Below are positions 8,490-17,604 of a stretch of 64,000 nt of DNA, piece after piece; position 1 is the stretch's first letter, and the number at the start of each line of letters is the position of its first letter. The stretch comes from Tritonibacter multivorans (GTDB taxonomy: Bacteria; Pseudomonadota; Alphaproteobacteria; Rhodobacterales; Rhodobacteraceae). The position numbers and the translations under genes were made by a program. The stretch is taken from NCBI RefSeq assembly GCF_001458415.1, contig NZ_CYSD01000021.1, forward strand, positions 1 to 64,000, given 5' to 3'. The notes below the pieces were generated by a model that did not search any database, was not told where the DNA came from, and saw only the letters and a list, made by a program, of their open reading frames with translations.

Positions 8490-10361
8490 ATGAAATTGAA
8501 ATTTAATGGGCTTAGCCACAAATTAGGGGCATCGATGTACCTTAAAGTCGGCGCGTTGGTTGCTGCGGTGACCATCGGGGTCGCTCTTTTCATTATGGCG
8601 GCGAACCAAATCATCATCAATCGCGCGGTTCAGGACGGCGTCCTCAGCCTTGGTGCGACGTCAACGACGTCAATCGCATCCAACAGTGGAACCGCCATCT
8701 TGTCCGGCGACACAGACCGCCTGAACAATGCGCTTGCCGAGATGCTCGAGCTTTCGCAAGGGCGCGCAATCTTTGGTGTCGTCTTGGATGCCAAAGGCAC
8801 GGTTCTGGCCACGCAGGGCGATAACACCACATGGGGCGCGGGTGACCTGCCCTATCTCGCCAATGTTGCGATGCAGACCTGGGCCACAGAAACCACAGGC
8901 GACGGGCGGCTGATCGCGGCACCGGCCCGATCGGAAAACGGGGACATTGTCGGCGCCGTTGGATTTATCTGGTCTTCTGATCAGGCCTTTGCTGTTTTGT
9001 TCGACCAGCAGATCGTCGTCTACGGCATCGCCACCGCGCTTTTCCTTGTGCTGAGCGTATTGGCCGCCTGGGGGTTGCGTCGCCTTTTGACCCACCCGCT
9101 GCAGACGGTAAGGGACGGGGTTCTGACCCTCACCAACGGCAGCTTTGACGAAGCCCCCATGATGCCCAACCGCCGCGATGAAATCGGGGAAATTGCCCGG
9201 GCCGTCGAAGACCTGAAGCAGCAATTGCACAAAGCCGAAGATCTGGCTCGCACCCGCGAAATGTCGCAGCAAAACCAAGCAGATGTGGTGACCGTCCTCA
9301 ACCGCGCGCTGAAACGGATGTCCGATGGGGATCTGACGTTGACCATCGACGACCCTTTCGCTCCGGAATATGAATCGCTCCGACGGCATTTCAATTCGAC
9401 GCATGCAACCATGGTCAGCATTATTAGCGCCGTCATCGAAAGCTCGGACCGGATCCGCTCCAGCGCGGAAGAGATCGCCCAGTCCTCGGGTGATCTGGCC
9501 CAGCGCACCGAAAGCCAGGCTGCAACCCTACAACAGACCGCCGGCGCGATGGAGATGTTGAACAATGGGGTGCGCTCTGCGGCGGATGCGGCCCATGATG
9601 TCGAGGCGATTATGGGCGATGCCCGCAACACCGCGGAAGGCAGCGGCGAGGTGGTCTCGACCGCGGTAGAGGCCATGTCCAAAATCGAAGAGAGTTCGAA
9701 GAAAATCACCAAAATTCTGGGGCTGATCGACGAAATCGCATTTCAGACCAACCTCCTTGCCCTGAACGCCGGGGTCGAAGCCGCCCGCGCAGGCGAAGCC
9801 GGTCGTGGCTTTGCGGTGGTGGCAGCCGAAGTCCGTGCGCTTGCGCAACGCTCTTCGGATGCGGCACAGGATATCAAACATCTGATCACCGAAAGTAATG
9901 ATCATATTTACGAAGGTGTGCAGCTTGTGGGGCGCACCGGCGAGGAACTGGAAAAGCTGATCGGGCGCGTCGGAACCATTTCAGAACGCGTGACGGAAAT
10001 TGCCGACAGCGCGGAAAACCAATCCACAACACTCAATGAGATCAACACCGGCGTTGGCCAGTTGGATGGCGTCACGCAGCACAATGCGGCCATGGTCGAA
10101 CAGACCACCGCCGCCAGTCAGGTCCTGCGCAATGACGCCGCTCAACTTGCGCGGATTGTTTCGGTTTTCAAGACCGGTGAAACGGTAACGGCCGACACCG
10201 CAGAGGCCCGATCTGAGGGCAAGGCTCCAGCCGAAACGGCATCTGCCGAATTGTTTGAAGATGACATCACCCTCTTCGACGCTCCCGATACTTCCGTAGC
10301 GCCGAAACAGCAGGCCGCGGAACCGGTCCTGCAACCTGCTGCGGGATGGCAGGACTTCTGA
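8490..10361 (+). CDS. Methyl-accepting chemotaxis protein
   Basis: A 623-aa chemoreceptor: first membrane helix at about residues 17-38, a roughly 140-residue periplasmic sensor domain, a second helix at about 178-202, then HAMP (P-L-x-x-V-R-D-G, ending RRDEIGEIARAVEDL). A coiled-coil signalling domain follows with the hairpin tip (IDEIAFQTNLLALNAGVEAA), where receptors contact CheA and CheW. The C-terminus ends GWQDF, similar in type to the CheR/CheB tethering pentapeptide NWETF of enteric receptors. Start ATG 8490 has GAGG 6 bases upstream; earlier in-frame starts lack this. No che genes lie nearby, so it is an orphan receptor. Ligand unknown. Confidence 0.93.
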   Translation: MKLKFNGLSHKLGASMYLKVGALVAAVTIGVALFIMAANQIIINRAVQDGVLSLGATSTTSIASNSGTAILSGDTDRLNNALAEMLELSQGRAIFGVVLDAKGTVLATQGDNTTWGAGDLPYLANVAMQTWATETTGDGRLIAAPARSENGDIVGAVGFIWSSDQAFAVLFDQQIVVYGIATALFLVLSVLAAWGLRRLLTHPLQTVRDGVLTLTNGSFDEAPMMPNRRDEIGEIARAVEDLKQQLHKAEDLARTREMSQQNQADVVTVLNRALKRMSDGDLTLTIDDPFAPEYESLRRHFNSTHATMVSIISAVIESSDRIRSSAEEIAQSSGDLAQRTESQAATLQQTAGAMEMLNNGVRSAADAAHDVEAIMGDARNTAEGSGEVVSTAVEAMSKIEESSKKITKILGLIDEIAFQTNLLALNAGVEAARAGEAGRGFAVVAAEVRALAQRSSDAAQDIKHLITESNDHIYEGVQLVGRTGEELEKLIGRVGTISERVTEIADSAENQSTTLNEINTGVGQLDGVTQHNAAMVEQTTAASQVLRNDAAQLARIVSVFKTGETVTADTAEARSEGKAPAETASAELFEDDITLFDAPDTSVAPKQQAAEPVLQPAAGWQDF

Positions 10362-11522
10362 CCGTTTGAACCAGGGCCAGTACCCACTGCGGCCCTCCGC
10401 CATGATGCTCAGCGGGATGTTTCACATGACACAAAACGCCCAGTCGTGGCCCGCACGCCTTTTGGGGCGGACCGATGCGTTTTCATGCCGACACATTGGT
10501 GAGCGCAAGCCAATCGACGTACGCCAAAAAGCGTGTCCCCATTTCGTGTCGTGACATCTGTTTTGTGAGAGAAAGCGGCGACCCCGCACCAGACCGGAGC
10601 CGCCGCCAGACGTACGAATAGCCTCTGCCCACTCACTCACTTACCCCGAAGGGCCACGGACCATTCCATTCGCAACGCCTTTCCCGTCAAATTCGGGCGA
10701 TGGACGCAAATGCTAAAATCATGCGGTAATATGCGGGAGAAAAATACTTTTGGATAGTTGGACAGCGCCCGTCTTCACTATGCCGTAAAATCGCATCGGT
10801 TTCCATAGCTTTGGCCCCAGGCCTACAAGCTTGAAATAAGATGTGACCCTTTCGCCAAAACCGCCTTTAAGCGCCTGAGTTTCATCCAAAAAACATTATG
10901 GCAGCTTTGAGACCAATGGCCGTTAGGGAGAATTTTAGCGAAAATTTCACACAAAACGAAAGGCGTAAGACTGTTTGTTCTTTTGTGGGATCACCCACTT
11001 TGAGGCCAGTGAGGGCGGCAGAGCGAACGCGTGTCAGCCTTTTCAGTACCTTCGTGCAGCAGGGCCGACATATTCAAGTTTTTCATCCGGTTAAGGCGCT
11101 ACTTCGATTCGAATCGAGGGTCTGCGCCACGCAAGTCCAAACCCGAGAACCCGTTGCGGGTTTTCCAAGGTTACCCCAGGCTGGGCCTTTCACCACGGGC
11201 TGGCGCGCAGGTCTTTGGCGCAAGAATCCACAAATTTGGCGTCAAACACACTAGCCCGCCCTCGTCGGATCGGACTAATTTCGCCGGGAAACTGGTCCCC
11301 GAAAACCTAGTTCGATTTGGCAAGCGAAGGGTTTCCACCTTCGCGCCCCCGCGCATCTCAACGGCCCAAAAGTCCAAAGACCCGGCCTGTTGGGATGTCG
11401 GAGCCAAGACCGCCAAACTATCCCAAAGTTTAGCACAGCATACGGATACGCTTTTGGGTGCGAAACCGTTTCGCGGTATCAAAAGATAACTATTAGCTTC
11501 TTCTTTTGAACGGGTTTTCTAC
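10362..11522. other. 1.16-kb stretch without a convincing gene
   Basis: This is the longest gene-free stretch in the window. Several open frames exist, the longest about 150 codons at 11031-11489, but their translations are Arg/Ser/Pro-rich with no domain-like pattern and no ribosome-binding site. Base composition is lower in GC and more mixed than in the flanking genes. The only clear structure is the palindrome at 11460-11474 just before the FIST gene. It could hold a long 5' leader, an unrecognised small RNA, or the remains of a decayed gene. Confidence 0.6.
11460..11474. promoter_or_regulatory. Palindrome upstream of the FIST-kinase operon
   Basis: GCGAAAC-C-GTTTCGC is a perfect 7+1+7 palindrome lying 48 bp before the FIST gene start, next to the AT-rich stretch 11475-11500. 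Size and place suit a dimeric repressor or activator site. The binding protein is unknown. Confidence 0.4.
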
Positions 11523-12719
11523 ATGCGGATCGAAGTGCTGACCTCTACTGCGCAAACGACTATAGACGCCGCCTCGCAACTGCGGGAGGAACTGGCCAAA
11601 GCATCCACCCGTTCGCCTGATTTTGTCGCCCTACATGCCTCATGTAAAATGGATCTGGCCGCTTTGCGAGACGGGCTTGGTCTGACCGCAGAGACTGCTC
11701 TCCATGGTGCCACCTCCTGCAATGGCATTATCAGCAACGACAACAGCACGTTAGGCCAGGAACACGGTGCGGGCCTCTTTGCGATTTGGGAAGACGAGGG
11801 CGATTTCGGCAGCGCGGCACGCCCCCTTGATGACGACCCGCGCGCACGCGGTCACGAGGCAGCCCTTGCTGCTTTGGAAATGGCGGATCGCCCCGGCGAA
11901 ATCCCCGACCTCGTTTGGCTGTCGGTCACGCCCGGTCAGGAAGAACATGTGCTGCAGGGGATTCGGGACGCCATTGGCGATGAGGTTCCGATTATTGGCG
12001 GCAGCGCCGCCGACAATGACATTTCTGGCGAATGGGCGGTGTTCGACCGCGCGCAGGTGCTCAGCGACGGGGTCGTCGTCAGCATGTTGTTTCTGGAAGG
12101 CTACCAATCCGATGCGTTTCAATCCGGCTACTCGCCCAGCGCCTCCTCGGGCTTCGTGACCCGCGCAGAAGGCCGTCGAATTTACGAGATCGACCACAAA
12201 CCAGCCGCCGCTATGTATCAGCGCTGGACACAAGGCCGCATCCCGGCAGACGTCAGCGGTCCGGACAGCCGAAACATCCTCGCGGACAGCACGCTGACCC
12301 CTTTGGCGCGGCAGGTTCAGCGCCGCGACGGTCAAAACGACTATCTGCTTGTGCACCCGGCCGCCATCAACCCTGATCAAAGCATCGACGTGTTTGCGGA
12401 AGTCCCCGAAGGCGAAGTCTTGACGCTGATGGAAGGGACCCGCTCTGCGCTGGTCGATCGGGCCGGAAAGGTCGCAGCCATGTCGCGCAACAGCCTGCCC
12501 AAAGGGCGCGCAGAGCCCAAGGGTGCGCTGGTGGTGTTCTGCGGCGGGTGCATGATGGCGATGGGCGAGGAAATCGATCAGGTGACGGATCAGATCCGAT
12601 CGAACCTTCCTGACCTGCCCTTTCTTGGTGTTTTCACGTTTGGCGAGCAAGGCCACATACCCAGCGGCGGAAACTGGCATGGAAACTTAATGATTTCCTG
12701 CATAACCTTTGGCGCATGA
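11523..12719 (+). CDS. FIST domain sensory protein
   Basis: A 398-aa protein with FIST_N (about residues 28-220; motifs GATSCNGI near 60 and PIIGGSAADN near 158) and FIST_C (about 225-370; ends G-V-F-T-F-G-E-Q-G). FIST domains are proposed small-ligand sensors, perhaps for amino acids, and usually occur with signalling proteins. The stop codon overlaps the start of the hybrid histidine kinase by 4 bp (ATGA), so the two are translationally coupled and probably form one signalling unit. There are no membrane segments, so it is cytoplasmic. No strong ribosome-binding site is visible before the ATG. Confidence 0.9.
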   Translation: MRIEVLTSTAQTTIDAASQLREELAKASTRSPDFVALHASCKMDLAALRDGLGLTAETALHGATSCNGIISNDNSTLGQEHGAGLFAIWEDEGDFGSAARPLDDDPRARGHEAALAALEMADRPGEIPDLVWLSVTPGQEEHVLQGIRDAIGDEVPIIGGSAADNDISGEWAVFDRAQVLSDGVVVSMLFLEGYQSDAFQSGYSPSASSGFVTRAEGRRIYEIDHKPAAAMYQRWTQGRIPADVSGPDSRNILADSTLTPLARQVQRRDGQNDYLLVHPAAINPDQSIDVFAEVPEGEVLTLMEGTRSALVDRAGKVAAMSRNSLPKGRAEPKGALVVFCGGCMMAMGEEIDQVTDQIRSNLPDLPFLGVFTFGEQGHIPSGGNWHGNLMISCITFGA

Positions 12720-15487
12720 ACCGACCCCAGACCCCGATCCCAATTGACCGGCTTCGGGACCGTATCAGCGAACTGGAACTCCAGCAGAAGGTGGACCAGC
12801 AGGAACTGGCGGTCTCTGATGCGTTGTTGTCAGGCGTTGAACGGATGCAGGCTGCCCGCACCCGGACCGAAGTGCTTGCAGTGGTCTCGCACACGTTGAA
12901 AGAAGCGGTCTGTGCGGAACAGGTTTTTATCATCGGGGATGGAGCAGAGGCTTTTTTTGGCAAGCACAAAATCAGCAATGAGGTGCTGTATCCGCCAGAC
13001 CATGTGACGTCTGGCCCCATCACCGATGACGTCATGAATTGGCTGAAGCGACGGCGCAATATCCGCAGCGTCGCCGATCTGGCCTTGCCTGCGCCCCTGC
13101 CCGGGTTGATCGGCGAAGGTGGCAGCCTGCTTTCGGCGCCATTTCACCGCGAAGGTGGCCAAATCATTGCCCTGGTCTGCGCCCACAGCGACGTGGGTTT
13201 TTTCACGTCTGAACATATGCGGATCCTGCGACGGCTTACGGATCTGGTTGCGCATGCCTTGCGCTCCATTCGGCTGGACGACCGGCATGAAGTTCTGGCT
13301 TCGGTTGTGGAATATACCGATGTCCCTGTCATGCTGATCGAACCGCATCAGGACGGCGGCAAAATCGTCTACGTCAATGGGGCCTTTGAAACCATGACCG
13401 GGTTCAACTGGCAGGACATGGCAGGCCAGCGTTTTCAAGGCAGTCTCCCGACCCCCTCGCCCGAGCGTTTGGCGCTGCGCTACAGCTTTCAGTCCGGCCA
13501 GCCTGGGCGCTTCATGGTCTGGAACAAACGAAAAACCGGGCAAAAGTTCCTAAATGAAATCACGCTCGCCCCTATTCGTCACCGCGACGGCACCCTGCGC
13601 TACATGTTGGCCACCCATGCGGATGTAACCGAACACATTGAACGGCAACGCGAAATTCGGGTGCTAGAGCAGCGACTGGAAACCGCGATGGAGGCCGTGT
13701 CCAACGCCATTCTGGTGATCGATGCGCAGGGGGAAACCACCTATCTCAACTCTGCGATGACCGCATTGTTTGACCGTCTGTCACTCGGTGATCTTGCCCC
13801 ATCCGAAGCCGGGATGACACTGTTCCGGCATTGCGAGACCAGCGCCGATGGGCAGATCGAATGCGACGATGGCGCGGCCTTCCTTCTGCGTGCTTTCAGA
13901 AGCAGTGAGGGCGGCAAAGTTATAACCGCGACTGACGTCACAGAAATGAAAGAGGCAAAGCGGATCCTGAAAGAGCGTGCCGTTGCTATGGACAGCACCG
14001 CCGAGGGCATTGCGATCGCCGATCGCACCGCAACCTTGTCCTATGCCAACCCTGCCTTCGCCAAGCTTTTCGGGGCCAGCGATCCAGCCACAATCATTGG
14101 CCGCAAATGGTGCGCCGCCTTCGCCGAGGAAGATGTCAGCCGTCTGGGCACCGATGTCCGCCCCAAAGTGGAGGCCACCGGCAGCGCCACAATCGAAATG
14201 CGTGCCCCCCTGCCCGACGGGATCCGCAGTTTCGAGGTCTCTGTGACCGCAATTGATGATGAGAAACGCATTATTGTGGCCCATGACATCACCGACCGTC
14301 TGGAATATCAGGCCGCGCGGGCCAACCTTGATCAGAAGCTGCAGCAGTTTGAAAAGAACGAAAGCATTGGCCGTCTTGCTGCTGGTGTGGCCCATGATTT
14401 CAACAATCTGCTGGCCGTAATCAATGGCCATGCGGCCCTGTTGAACAGCCGCACGCCCGCCGAGAAGGTGGAGCTCTACGCCGGCCGCATCAACGAGGCG
14501 TCGTCTCGGGCCGCCAAGATGATCAACCGGTTCCTCGATCTGGGCATGAGCAGCGACACCAAGAACATGATCGATCTGCGGACCTTGATGACCGAAAGCG
14601 AAGATCTGCTGCGGTCGGTCGTCTCTGCCGAGACGACCTTCAGCCTGCATATGGAAGATCGGGAAATGGAAATGCTCTGCTTCCCATCGGAATTGCTGCG
14701 CGTGGCCCTGAACCTGGTCCAGAACGCCCAGGACGCGCTGGACGGTGCGCCGGGGGACATCCGTCAGTCCCTGTGCCACAAGGCTGGCGCGGATCTGGTC
14801 GAACTGGACATGCAGGTTGGCGTCATTGATCCTGACGTCAGCTATGCGCGCTACACGGTCGCCGACAGCGGCAGCGGCATCCCTCCGGACGTCATGTCCC
14901 ACCTGTTCCGGGACCACTATTCGACCAAGGGCCAGCGCGGCAGCGGCATTGGGATGATGGCCATCGCAGAAATTATTGCCGATCACGAGGGCGCCATTCG
15001 GATCGACACCGAGCTGGGCCGCGGCACCACAATCGAGATCTATCTGCCCCTGAGCGACCTGCATATGGCGCAGGTCGGCGACAGCGAAATCGGGTCGGTC
15101 CGGTTGGACAAAAAGCTGATCTTGGTTGTCGACGACGATGCCCCGGTGGGCGAATCCATTGCGGCCTATCTTGAACGTCTGGGGGCTGAGGTCTCTGTCT
15201 GTATTGATCCCAAAGAGGCACTGGAAATCATCAAAGAGGACCCCGGCCTTTGGTCGCTGATTGTGTCAGACTACAATATGCCCGGCCTGAATGGCGGCCA
15301 GCTGGCTAAATCCGCGCGTGAAACAGACCCGGACCTGCCGTTCCTGATCGTGACCGCTCTGGCGCGCAAACTGTCGGATCCGAACCTGAATGATGATGTT
15401 ATTGCCGGTCTTCTGGCAAAACCTGTGGACCTGAACGCGCTGGCGCATCTGATCGAACGGCACGCACGCGAGATGCCCAAGGAATAA
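12716..15487 (+). CDS. Hybrid sensor histidine kinase with PAS domains and receiver
   Basis: A 923-aa cytoplasmic hybrid kinase. A short coiled coil (residues 5-25) and a GAF-like region (about 35-195) precede a series of PAS domains (about 200-310, 315-420 and 425-530). The HisKA domain has phospho-acceptor H560 in GVAHDFNN. The HATPase domain (about 655-785) shows the N box near 'LNLVQNAQDAL' and G boxes DSGSGIPP and GSGIGM. A C-terminal receiver domain carries D852 in SDYNMPG. It starts inside the FIST gene stop codon. The FIST protein is its likely ligand-sensing partner. No separate response regulator is next to it, so output may go through the fused receiver or a distant phosphotransfer protein. 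Confidence 0.93.
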   Translation: MNRPQTPIPIDRLRDRISELELQQKVDQQELAVSDALLSGVERMQAARTRTEVLAVVSHTLKEAVCAEQVFIIGDGAEAFFGKHKISNEVLYPPDHVTSGPITDDVMNWLKRRRNIRSVADLALPAPLPGLIGEGGSLLSAPFHREGGQIIALVCAHSDVGFFTSEHMRILRRLTDLVAHALRSIRLDDRHEVLASVVEYTDVPVMLIEPHQDGGKIVYVNGAFETMTGFNWQDMAGQRFQGSLPTPSPERLALRYSFQSGQPGRFMVWNKRKTGQKFLNEITLAPIRHRDGTLRYMLATHADVTEHIERQREIRVLEQRLETAMEAVSNAILVIDAQGETTYLNSAMTALFDRLSLGDLAPSEAGMTLFRHCETSADGQIECDDGAAFLLRAFRSSEGGKVITATDVTEMKEAKRILKERAVAMDSTAEGIAIADRTATLSYANPAFAKLFGASDPATIIGRKWCAAFAEEDVSRLGTDVRPKVEATGSATIEMRAPLPDGIRSFEVSVTAIDDEKRIIVAHDITDRLEYQAARANLDQKLQQFEKNESIGRLAAGVAHDFNNLLAVINGHAALLNSRTPAEKVELYAGRINEASSRAAKMINRFLDLGMSSDTKNMIDLRTLMTESEDLLRSVVSAETTFSLHMEDREMEMLCFPSELLRVALNLVQNAQDALDGAPGDIRQSLCHKAGADLVELDMQVGVIDPDVSYARYTVADSGSGIPPDVMSHLFRDHYSTKGQRGSGIGMMAIAEIIADHEGAIRIDTELGRGTTIEIYLPLSDLHMAQVGDSEIGSVRLDKKLILVVDDDAPVGESIAAYLERLGAEVSVCIDPKEALEIIKEDPGLWSLIVSDYNMPGLNGGQLAKSARETDPDLPFLIVTALARKLSDPNLNDDVIAGLLAKPVDLNALAHLIERHAREMPKE

Positions 15488-15645
15488 TCGGCGCGCCCGC
15501 TATCCGGCATTTCCCTGCGAAAATCCGCACAATGGCACCGGGCGTGTCTATCTGACGCTACAACCTGCCGCATCCGTGCTTGATCTTGCGCGAGGAACCC
15601 TTAAGACGTCTGGCGACTATTCAACCCACCCCGAGGAACAGATTG

Positions 15646-16185
15646 ATGTTTGCTGGACAAAAACTCCCCGACGTGACCTTCCGCACCCGCGTGCGCGACG
15701 AAAGCATCGAAGGCCCGAACCCCTTCCGCTGGCAGGACATGACCACCGCCGATTACTTCGCCGGTAAGCGCGTCATCCTGTTCTCCCTGCCGGGCGCCTT
15801 CACCCCCACCTGCTCCACCTACCAGTTGCCGGGCTTTGAAAACGGCTTTGAAGACTTCAAAGCCGAAGGCATCGACGACATCTACTGCATGTCCGTCAAC
15901 GACAGCTTCGTGATGAACAAATGGGCCGAAGCGCAGGGCATCTCCAACGTTAAGGTGATCCCGGATGGTTCCGGCGAATTCACCCGCAAAGTTGGCATGC
16001 TGGTCGCCAAAGACAACCTGGGCTTTGGCATGCGCTCCTGGCGTTATGCCGCCATCATCAACGATGGTGTTGTAGAAGCCTTCTTCGAAGAGCCGGGCCT
16101 GGAAGACAACCACGGCGAAGATCCCTATGGCGAATCTTCCCCCGAAAACCTGCTGAAGCACCTGAAGGACAAGGCAGCCGCCTAA
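15646..16185 (+). CDS. Peroxiredoxin (Prx5-like, redoxin domain)
   Basis: A 179-aa thiol peroxidase of the Prx5/AhpE-like redoxin group. It reduces H2O2 and organic hydroperoxides using the peroxidatic cysteine C56 in the motif PGAFTPTCS, and the N-terminal layout (W-x-D-M ... S-L-P-G-A-F-T-P-T-C) is that of type-5 enzymes. Some members use glutathione or glutaredoxin as reductant; nothing here shows which. ATG 15646 has GAGG 11 bases upstream, and longer in-frame starts would add an unrelated 22 residues. It is a single gene, closed by a strong terminator. Confidence 0.92.
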   Translation: MFAGQKLPDVTFRTRVRDESIEGPNPFRWQDMTTADYFAGKRVILFSLPGAFTPTCSTYQLPGFENGFEDFKAEGIDDIYCMSVNDSFVMNKWAEAQGISNVKVIPDGSGEFTRKVGMLVAKDNLGFGMRSWRYAAIINDGVVEAFFEEPGLEDNHGEDPYGESSPENLLKHLKDKAAA

Positions 16186-16213
16186 GATCCTGCTTCGGAT
16201 TTTCAAAATTCTT

Positions 16214-16243
16214 AAAATGGCCCGCCGTCGCGGGCCATTTTTG
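16214..16243 (+). terminator. Rho-independent terminator after the peroxiredoxin gene
   Basis: AAATGGCCCG at 16215-16224 pairs with CGGGCCATTT at 16231-16240, a 10-bp stem extendable by one C-G pair, followed by a T-rich tail TTTTTGTTT. It lies 30 bp after the stop codon. Confidence 0.9.
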
Positions 16244-16415
16244 TTTCCACTGCCGCAACAGCACTGGCAGCCCTGACGGACTGGCCCACATCACGTGCCT
16301 AAAAGACCGCCTCCCTTTGCAAAAATTCGTAATAAAACTGGCATCTTGAGCAAGAAACCGCAGGCAATGTCACATTGCGCTGCGTTAATGAGCTGACTTG
16401 CGTTAGAATGGAGAG

Positions 16416-16453
16416 TGCAGAGAAATTGACACTAAGTTGTCATACTCTCTGCA
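16416..16453. promoter_or_regulatory. Two-part dyad and probable promoter upstream of galU
   Basis: Nested inverted repeats: TGCAGAG (16416-16422) pairs with CTCTGCA (16447-16453), and inside them TGACA (16427-16431) pairs with TGTCA (16438-16442). The gaps between inner and outer arms are exactly 4 bases on each side, so the whole 38-bp block is symmetric. A TTGACA -35-like hexamer (16426-16431) lies inside. A protein bound here would cover the promoter. The start of galU is 50 bp downstream. The terminator and this dyad occupy the 318-bp gap after the peroxiredoxin gene. Confidence 0.5.
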
Positions 16454-16503
16454 TAGTGCACACGCAGATACATTAAATCTGCGCGATATTTTGGAGAGTG
16501 AAT

Positions 16504-17397
16504 ATGCGTAAAAAAGTGACCAAGGCAATTTTCCCTGTTGCTGGCCTCGGCACCCGTTTTCTTCCGGCGACCAAATCCGTGCCGAAAGAAATCATGACAC
16601 TGGTGGACCGCCCACTGGTGCAATATGCCATCGATGAGGCCCGGGCTGCGGGTATTAAGGAATTCATCTTTGTAACATCGCGCGGCAAAGGCGCGCTTGA
16701 GGATTACTTTGACCATTCGCCGGTTCTGGAGCAGGAGCTGCGCAAGAAGGGCAAAGATGCGCTTCTGGAAACGCTCAAGTCCACTAACATGGACTCCGGG
16801 GCCATTGCTTATATTCGCCAACATCAGGCCCTTGGCCTTGGCCATGCGGTTTGGTGCGCACGCCGCCTGATCGCCAACGAACCCTTTGCTGTGATCCTGC
16901 CCGACGATGTGATCGCTGCGGAAAAACCCTGCTTGCAGCAAATGGTCGAAGCCTATGAAGAAACCGGTGGCAATATGGTCGCTGCCATGGAAGTGCCGGA
17001 AGACAAGGCCTCCAGCTACGGTGTTCTGGATCTGAAGGAAGACATGGGCAAGCTGGTGTCGGTGGACGGCATGGTCGAAAAGCCCGCGCCGGGCACCCAG
17101 CCGTCCAACCTTGCTGTCATTGGCCGCTACATCCTGACACCGTCGGTGATGCGGAACCTCAAGCAGATGAAAAAGGGCGCAGGCGGAGAGATCCAACTGA
17201 CCGATGCCATCGCGCAAGAGCTTGAGCAAGACAACCCCGTCTATGGCTACCGGTTTGACGGTCAGCGGTTCGACTGCGGCTCCAAAGCGGGCTTCTTGCA
17301 GGCCACGGTTGCCTTTGCTCTGGCACGTGACGACCTGCGCGACGATCTGCAGGGCTACATCAATCACGTGGCTTTGAACGCAAGCGCAGCAGAGTAA
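16504..17397 (+). CDS. galU: UTP-glucose-1-phosphate uridylyltransferase
   Basis: A 297-aa enzyme making UDP-glucose from glucose-1-phosphate and UTP, the donor for surface polysaccharide and other glucosides. The nucleotidyltransferase signature GLGTRFLPATKSVPKEI sits at residues 14-30, with further conserved blocks VDRPLVQYAIDEA, ALGLGHAVWCA and GGEIQLTDAI. The length is normal for bacterial GalU. ATG 16504 is preferred over GTG 16498 because GGAG (16493-16496) is then correctly spaced. It is a single gene followed by a terminator. The nearby glucosylglycerate genes use a nucleotide-activated glucose, so galU may help supply them. Confidence 0.95.
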   Translation: MRKKVTKAIFPVAGLGTRFLPATKSVPKEIMTLVDRPLVQYAIDEARAAGIKEFIFVTSRGKGALEDYFDHSPVLEQELRKKGKDALLETLKSTNMDSGAIAYIRQHQALGLGHAVWCARRLIANEPFAVILPDDVIAAEKPCLQQMVEAYEETGGNMVAAMEVPEDKASSYGVLDLKEDMGKLVSVDGMVEKPAPGTQPSNLAVIGRYILTPSVMRNLKQMKKGAGGEIQLTDAIAQELEQDNPVYGYRFDGQRFDCGSKAGFLQATVAFALARDDLRDDLQGYINHVALNASAAE

Positions 17398-17419
17398 TCA
17401 CGGCCCACACTTTTTGTTT

Positions 17420-17450
17420 AAAGCCCCTGCAGCCCAGCTGTGGGGGCTTT
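17420..17450 (+). terminator. Terminator after galU
   Basis: AAAGCCCC (17420-17427) pairs with GGGGCTTT (17443-17450). An inner CAGC/GCTG pairing closes most of the loop. The T tail is weak (TTTGCTTAT), so termination may be partial. Confidence 0.65.
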
Positions 17451-17604
17451 GCTTATGGTGCCCGCCCCCCGACACAAACGGACCTCTTGGGCTGAGGCTG
17501 AAAGAGCCCCCCATTCAGGGACCTGTTTTAAACTGCAGCCTTGACCGCATGCGGGGCGATCGCCTCTGTTGGTTAGACAGATCGCAGCGAGGAGGACACA
17601 AGCC

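Noticed and set aside
10930-10955. A shared 13-mer CGAAAATTTCACA here and at 60787
   Set aside because: A 13-base match between two AT-rich gaps in 64 kb is expected by chance, and the flanks do not agree.
11031-11489. A 152-codon open frame in the long gap
   Set aside because: No ribosome-binding site, composition rich in Ser/Arg/Pro, no domain-like pattern; best treated as chance.
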